Part shown: in pieces, positions 34,356 through 37,872 of the stretch
Layout of the letters: each line of letters begins with the position of its first letter
How positions within the stretch are numbered: position 1 is the stretch's first letter
Assembly: GCA_947178165.1 (NCBI GenBank)
Contig: CAMWXH010000017.1
Span: 1 to 37,872, forward strand
Direction of reading: 5' to 3'
Origin: an uncultured Porphyromonadaceae bacterium
Lineage (GTDB): Bacteria; Bacteroidota; Bacteroidia; Bacteroidales; Muribaculaceae
Length of the DNA: 37,872 bases
Program-made: the position numbers and the translations under genes
The notes under the pieces: generated by a model
Seen by the model: only the letters and a program-made list of their open reading frames with translations
The model's database searches: none
What the model was told of the DNA's origin: nothing

Positions 34356-35897
34356 TTATTTTCCATCTCTATATATGCTATGCTTTTTATTATTATTTTC
34401 AGCCGGTTGTGGGTAATTGAAAAGTATAAACCCTAATGGCGGTTCCGTGCGGTTGATTACCGAATCCGCTACAAAATTATGTCGCAATACATCGAATTCA
34501 AAAATGGATTCTTTTTCAATTGAATAATATTGCGTTTTTGGAAGTTTAATGGATTGGTATATGACCCGGCTCATTTCAAGAATGGGTGTAATGATTGCAA
34601 GTGATGAAACAATGAAAAATAATTTGCGAGTCATCATAGGTTTTTTTTCCAGTTGTGAGATATAAATCATTATCTGTGTCGTCATAAAGAAGTTCAAGGG
34701 AAGTTCTACTCTGCTATTGAAGTCGGTAGATGAACCCATGTGAATGAACAGGCATAGAATGGATGTAAAAAAGAGGATGTAAAATTCCGTATTATATTTA
34801 AGTTGTTTATATAAAAATGGGATGAAAACAAGAACCTCAATTAGAATTATAATCAAAAAGTCTTTTACTCCGACCAAAGTTGTGAGGAGGTGAAAGCTTA
34901 TGTATGTCTCTGTCTGATAATTGAACTTGAAGTAGAGCATCACCGGGAGTGCTCCCAGAAGGCTGAGGATGTTTACAGGAGTAAAAAATGATTTCAGACC
35001 CTTAAGCCAAGTCCGGCTTAAAACTGATCTTCTTATTATATAGTAAAGAGCAAGAGGGAATAGGCCTACTACTGAAAAGGGTGCTGAGATTGTAAGGAAG
35101 CATAATGTTAAAGCAGGCAAGCCCTTATGAAGCCCAGTGGTGAGAAGTATTATGGTAGCAACCCATGAAGGAATAGCCTGATTATAAACCCAGAAAAGCA
35201 ATGTGGTGTTTGATTCCCAAAATGCTAATGGTGACCATAGTTCAAGATGGAAATTTCGTGGAATGCTTCCTCCTGAGATGAAAATGCCGATTATATCGAG
35301 TCCGGAAAAAAAGATGAAGGGGATAAGGTAACGTAATCTCATTTTACCTATTTTTTCAACAGTGAGAAGAAATGCAAGCACTATACCCATAAATCCATAC
35401 AATAGTTGGCATAATCGTCCCAACCACATGGCTCCAGTTATCTTTGCTACAGCGGCCGAAGGAAGCCAAAATCCTATGTAGTATGTCAAGACATTTTCGC
35501 TATCTGCCACAGGCCAAGGTCTGTTGACAAGATCGTTGAAAACCGCATTCCGAAAAGAGTGATCCCACCTGTTTTGCCAAACATATCCTCCTATGCCCGA
35601 TAAAACAACCCATGCTAACAAGACGATAATCGTTAAATATAGTTGACGGGAGGTAAAAATTACAGATTTGGTATTATTCTTAGACACAATATTATTCTGA
35701 CTATCCTTGCATAAAAGGACAGGAGAAACTCCAAGCAGTAAGGTTAAAGGAAGTCCAATCCAGAATTTTAACCATGTGCACAGAAAGATGGCAAGAGGAA
35801 TATAGAGATAATATAGTGCAACTATAAGAAGCTTATTCTTTTGAATTTCGAACTTATTTTCTATGCTTGGATTCAGACTTTTAACTAAGGAATTCAT
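34356..35897 (-). CDS. Polytopic membrane protein, GT-C-like
   Basis: A 513-aa protein with about 10-12 predicted helices. The first extracytoplasmic loop contains GYVWQNRWDHSFRNAVFNDL, with acidic/aromatic residues after the early helices, and a soluble tail follows the last helix (about 440-513). This layout resembles GT-C glycosyltransferases, which use lipid-linked sugars, but no decisive motif was recognised, so a polymerase- or flippase-like envelope protein is also possible. The gene is more AT-rich than its neighbours, which suggests acquisition by transfer. It lies downstream of the acyltransferase gene in the same direction (47-bp gap). Confidence 0.55.
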   Translation of the reverse strand: MNSLVKSLNPSIENKFEIQKNKLLIVALYYLYIPLAIFLCTWLKFWIGLPLTLLLGVSPVLLCKDSQNNIVSKNNTKSVIFTSRQLYLTIIVLLAWVVLSGIGGYVWQNRWDHSFRNAVFNDLVNRPWPVADSENVLTYYIGFWLPSAAVAKITGAMWLGRLCQLLYGFMGIVLAFLLTVEKIGKMRLRYLIPFIFFSGLDIIGIFISGGSIPRNFHLELWSPLAFWESNTTLLFWVYNQAIPSWVATIILLTTGLHKGLPALTLCFLTISAPFSVVGLFPLALYYIIRRSVLSRTWLKGLKSFFTPVNILSLLGALPVMLYFKFNYQTETYISFHLLTTLVGVKDFLIIILIEVLVFIPFLYKQLKYNTEFYILFFTSILCLFIHMGSSTDFNSRVELPLNFFMTTQIMIYISQLEKKPMMTRKLFFIVSSLAIITPILEMSRVIYQSIKLPKTQYYSIEKESIFEFDVLRHNFVADSVINRTEPPLGFILFNYPQPAENNNKKHSIYRDGK

Positions 35898-35944
35898 AAT
35901 AATCTCTTACAAACATTCATAGGTTCAACTCCGATTGCTCTTTT

Positions 35945-37081
35945 TCATACCGCTCCTTTTATGAAAAGCCCTTTAATTTTCGGAACTCTCGGAGCGGCAT
36001 GGCGACGCCAGAGCCAAAGAACTGTGAGGGGGATGGCTGTGCCGGCAACGGTATATAGAAGCCAGAAAAGGTCTTCGTGGTTGTTATAATGGATCACGAT
36101 GTGACAGCCAACCTGTCCCGGGTCGAGTCCATACCACCATATCTTCAGCAAGCTGACGGTCTTCATTGAGATTATATGGAAGATAAAGACAAAAAGGGTG
36201 TTATTCCCTATGTAGGTCAGGAGCTTCGCTATTAATCCTCCGGCAGCATCTATCAGTGTTGAGAAATGTTTGGTGACTATGAATCCTGCTACCCCGGTGA
36301 GGGGGAGAGTGGCGAGGTCGCGAAGTTGACCATTGTTGTTCATTCCGCACCAGTGGTTCCATGCTCCTATGCACATCACTCCTAAGCAAATCGCTGTGAG
36401 CCACCAGCGGTTGCCTATCTTTGACTCATAATATCGGTAGAGGAAACCGAGCCCGAAGAAGAACATTCCCCACACTTCCCGGAGTCCGCCGTTGGGGATT
36501 GTCGTTATCTTGAAGCCGAAACCTAACCGGTAAGCGTTGAATCCGAAAGCTATCAGGCACACCGCCGCTACACCGATGGCCGGGGAAAGCTTGGTGGTGG
36601 AATCCACAATTTTGTAGAGAATTAAAAACATGATGCTGGCTATCAGCAAACCGCGGAAGAACCAGAAGGCCCCGGCCATAAATTCATCATATCCGCTCAT
36701 GGAGGTGACGATAAGGAAAAGACGGTGGAAGAAGGTTTTCACATCGTAGGGATGCGTCACGCCACCCTCCCAGTTGCCGAACTGTTCATTGAGCAGGCCG
36801 ACCTCAAACCAGAGGTTATGAAGAAGTAGGAAAACGATGCTCCATTTCAGGAATGGGATATAAAGGCCCTTGAAACGTTTCACGCAAAAAGTCCAGGGAT
36901 CCTTAAGATACTTCCGGTTGAAGAAATATCCGGCCGTTATAAAGAATAACGGCATGTGGAAGATGTATATGAAATTGGAAATCAAGTCAGGCGGCTCAGC
37001 GTGGCCCATCACCATAAGGATGATGGCGATTCCCTTGCATATTGAGATTACTGTATTTTTCGGCATAATCGATTTTGGCAT
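35945..37081 (-). CDS. Acyltransferase family 3 membrane protein
   Basis: A 378-aa inner-membrane protein of the acyltransferase-3 (OafA/NodX) family that transfers acetyl or other acyl groups to cell-surface sugars. N-terminal features: ICKGIAIILMVMGHAEPP (H27), FIYIFHMPLFFITAGYFF, and about ten helices with a KRFKGLYIPFL segment. The acceptor is unknown. Two start codons are possible, 37081 and 37066. It is probably co-transcribed with the GT-C-like gene, suggesting a shared role in envelope polysaccharide modification. Confidence 0.88.
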   Translation of the reverse strand: MPKSIMPKNTVISICKGIAIILMVMGHAEPPDLISNFIYIFHMPLFFITAGYFFNRKYLKDPWTFCVKRFKGLYIPFLKWSIVFLLLHNLWFEVGLLNEQFGNWEGGVTHPYDVKTFFHRLFLIVTSMSGYDEFMAGAFWFFRGLLIASIMFLILYKIVDSTTKLSPAIGVAAVCLIAFGFNAYRLGFGFKITTIPNGGLREVWGMFFFGLGFLYRYYESKIGNRWWLTAICLGVMCIGAWNHWCGMNNNGQLRDLATLPLTGVAGFIVTKHFSTLIDAAGGLIAKLLTYIGNNTLFVFIFHIISMKTVSLLKIWWYGLDPGQVGCHIVIHYNNHEDLFWLLYTVAGTAIPLTVLWLWRRHAAPRVPKIKGLFIKGAV

Positions 37082-37153
37082 AGTTCCTGCGGGATACCTC
37101 TCTTTTTCTCTTCAGATAAAGAGGTTCCCAATACTCCGCCGTGATGGAATAGG

Positions 37154-37438
37154 CTAATTATTCCTGTCCTTCCAATAGGAATGATGAACGCGGTATAGGA
37201 AAATTGCCATCAAAATTACAAAAATAATGGCGAATAAACCAACGAAACCTCGGATAAGAAGTAACAGTGTGGCAGACAGTATGTGAATCAAGACAATCGT
37301 CAGGATTAACAGGATGATGCACAGGGCTATGGAAACAAACGCCCAATGCTTGAGCCGCTTGCTCAATTTATCATTGGAATAGTTCCTAAGAGCATTCTCC
37401 ATCTCCTGCTTGCGTTCAAAAAAATTATTCATTGGCAT
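37154..37438 (-). CDS. Small two-helix membrane protein of unknown function
   Basis: A 94-aa protein with a charged N-terminal segment (FFERKQEMENALRNYSNDK) and two long hydrophobic stretches (about 28-50 and 55-80), then a short basic tail. The family was not recognised. The ATG at 37438 is preferred; the longer frame needs a TTG at 37450, and an ATG at 37432 is also possible. It begins 9 bp after the hepT fragment ends. Confidence 0.55.
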   Translation of the reverse strand: MPMNNFFERKQEMENALRNYSNDKLSKRLKHWAFVSIALCIILLILTIVLIHILSATLLLLIRGFVGLFAIIFVILMAIFLYRVHHSYWKDRNN

Positions 37439-37446
37439 ATATTTTT

Positions 37447-37521
37447 TCAATCTTCAATTTCTGCAAGATACTTTTCAAGAATAGGAATCATTGAAGGAAC
37501 CTCATCTTGGATTGTATCCCA
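37447..37521 (-). pseudogene. C-terminal remnant of a HepT-like (DUF86, HEPN) toxin gene
   Basis: Directly after the stop codon of the nucleotidyltransferase gene, in the same frame, the minus strand encodes 24 residues (WDTIQDEVPSMIPILEKY, then LAEIED) and a stop. This matches the usual HepT ending (W..i..d.p.L...i...L). The remaining roughly 90 residues, including the start and the RxxxxxH site, are missing, so no toxin can be made. It looks like a clean deletion between the two genes. Confidence 0.65.
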
Positions 37522-37830
37522 TTAATCTTCTCTCTCATAAATAAGAATTTTATCATGTTCCACAGATTTTCGAGCAAATTCTTTTAAACCGCATGATTCC
37601 ACTAAATCTACTTTAGTTCCTGTTATATCTGATAAATCGACTAACATTCCTCCTATTTTGAAAAGAGAAACAACCCCGTTTGATCGATCATAATCTACGA
37701 GGATATCAATATCGCTTTCCGGGGTTTCTTCCCCCCGGGAATATGAACCGAACAACCAAGCCCTTAGAATCGGCTTGGTTTTCATATACTCCTGGATTTT
37801 AGGAATCAGACTTTTTATTCTTTCATTCAT
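37522..37830 (-). CDS. mntA: MntA-type nucleotidyltransferase (orphan antitoxin)
   Basis: A 102-aa minimal nucleotidyltransferase with the catalytic GSYSRGEETPESDIDILVDY motif (GSx10DxD), as in MntA antitoxins that modify HepT toxins. The C-terminus (CGLKEFARKSVEHDKILIYE) is typical of the group. The ATG at 37830 is chosen because the -7 box at 37848 lies inside the longer frame. The partner toxin gene is reduced to a 24-codon remnant, so the antitoxin appears to be alone. Its active-site residues are intact. Confidence 0.8.
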   Translation of the reverse strand: MNERIKSLIPKIQEYMKTKPILRAWLFGSYSRGEETPESDIDILVDYDRSNGVVSLFKIGGMLVDLSDITGTKVDLVESCGLKEFARKSVEHDKILIYERED

Positions 37831-37847
37831 ACTACTCACTTCTTTTG

Positions 37848-37855
37848 CAAATATA
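37848..37855 (-). promoter_or_regulatory. -7 box for the mntA gene
   Basis: The minus strand reads TATATTTG (TAnnTTTG) 18 bp before the start codon, so the leader would be about 12 nt. The -33 region lies at or beyond the right edge of the window. Confidence 0.5.
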
Positions 37856-37872
37856 TTTAAAATCATTGAGTA

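Overview
The window looks like a chromosomal segment of a Bacteroidales bacterium, most likely from the gut and possibly Muribaculaceae; the family is inferred, not proven. The signs are Bacteroidota-type promoters (TAnnTTTG at -7, sometimes with TTG about 20 bp upstream), few Shine-Dalgarno sites, and typical gene sets: LptF/LptG-like permease, DUF6249 next to a sigma factor, DUF3316 outer-membrane protein, LytS/LytTR pair, and a Pif1-like helicase with a C-terminal HTH_40. Most genes are housekeeping. No prophage, CRISPR array, tRNA or rRNA was recognised.

Layout. 1-5265: central carbon metabolism on the minus strand, with a biotin-dependent carboxyltransferase carrying two tandem biotinyl domains and the pta-ackA acetate operon. 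5266-9626: plus strand, an LptF/LptG-type permease, then the queF-queC-queD-queE operon for 7-deazaguanine (queuosine precursor) synthesis. 9807-13904: minus strand, zinc-ribbon coiled-coil protein with NIF3-like protein, then aspS and a small DUF6582-like protein. A 337-bp non-coding element with terminal inverted repeats lies between the NIF3 gene and aspS and supplies the last codons of aspS. 14024-22225: a shrunken phosphomannose-isomerase-like protein, an S41 peptidase lipoprotein, a DUF3316 protein and topoisomerase IV subunit A (one likely operon), a GYF/TM2 protein, and a Pif1-like helicase. 22422-29592: an NlpE-like lipoprotein, a tripartite RND efflux operon and tcdA. 29593-33840: a candidate small RNA or attenuated leader, a LytS-type histidine kinase with LytTR regulator, HU, and a DUF6249/sigma factor/membrane protein cassette. 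33910-37872: a DUF3861 protein, two envelope membrane proteins (GT-C-like and acyltransferase-3), a small membrane protein, and a MntA-type nucleotidyltransferase followed by a scrap of its HepT partner.

How the genes work together. PTA and AckA convert acetyl-CoA to acetate plus ATP, and the biotin enzyme works at the pyruvate/oxaloacetate node of fermentation. The Que enzymes take a GTP-derived pterin to preQ1; folE, tgt and queA are not in the window. The efflux genes encode the outer-membrane, adaptor and pump parts of one RND complex. LytS-LytTR is a membrane sensing pair whose leader may itself be regulated.

The most interesting non-coding signals are: the TIR element fused to the aspS end; the promoter-to-terminator unit of about 107 nt before lytS; two TAGGC arrays with the same 9-9-10-9-9 spacing, each beside a strong terminator; and a perfect inverted repeat holding the two divergent -7 boxes between the topoisomerase and GYF/TM2 genes.
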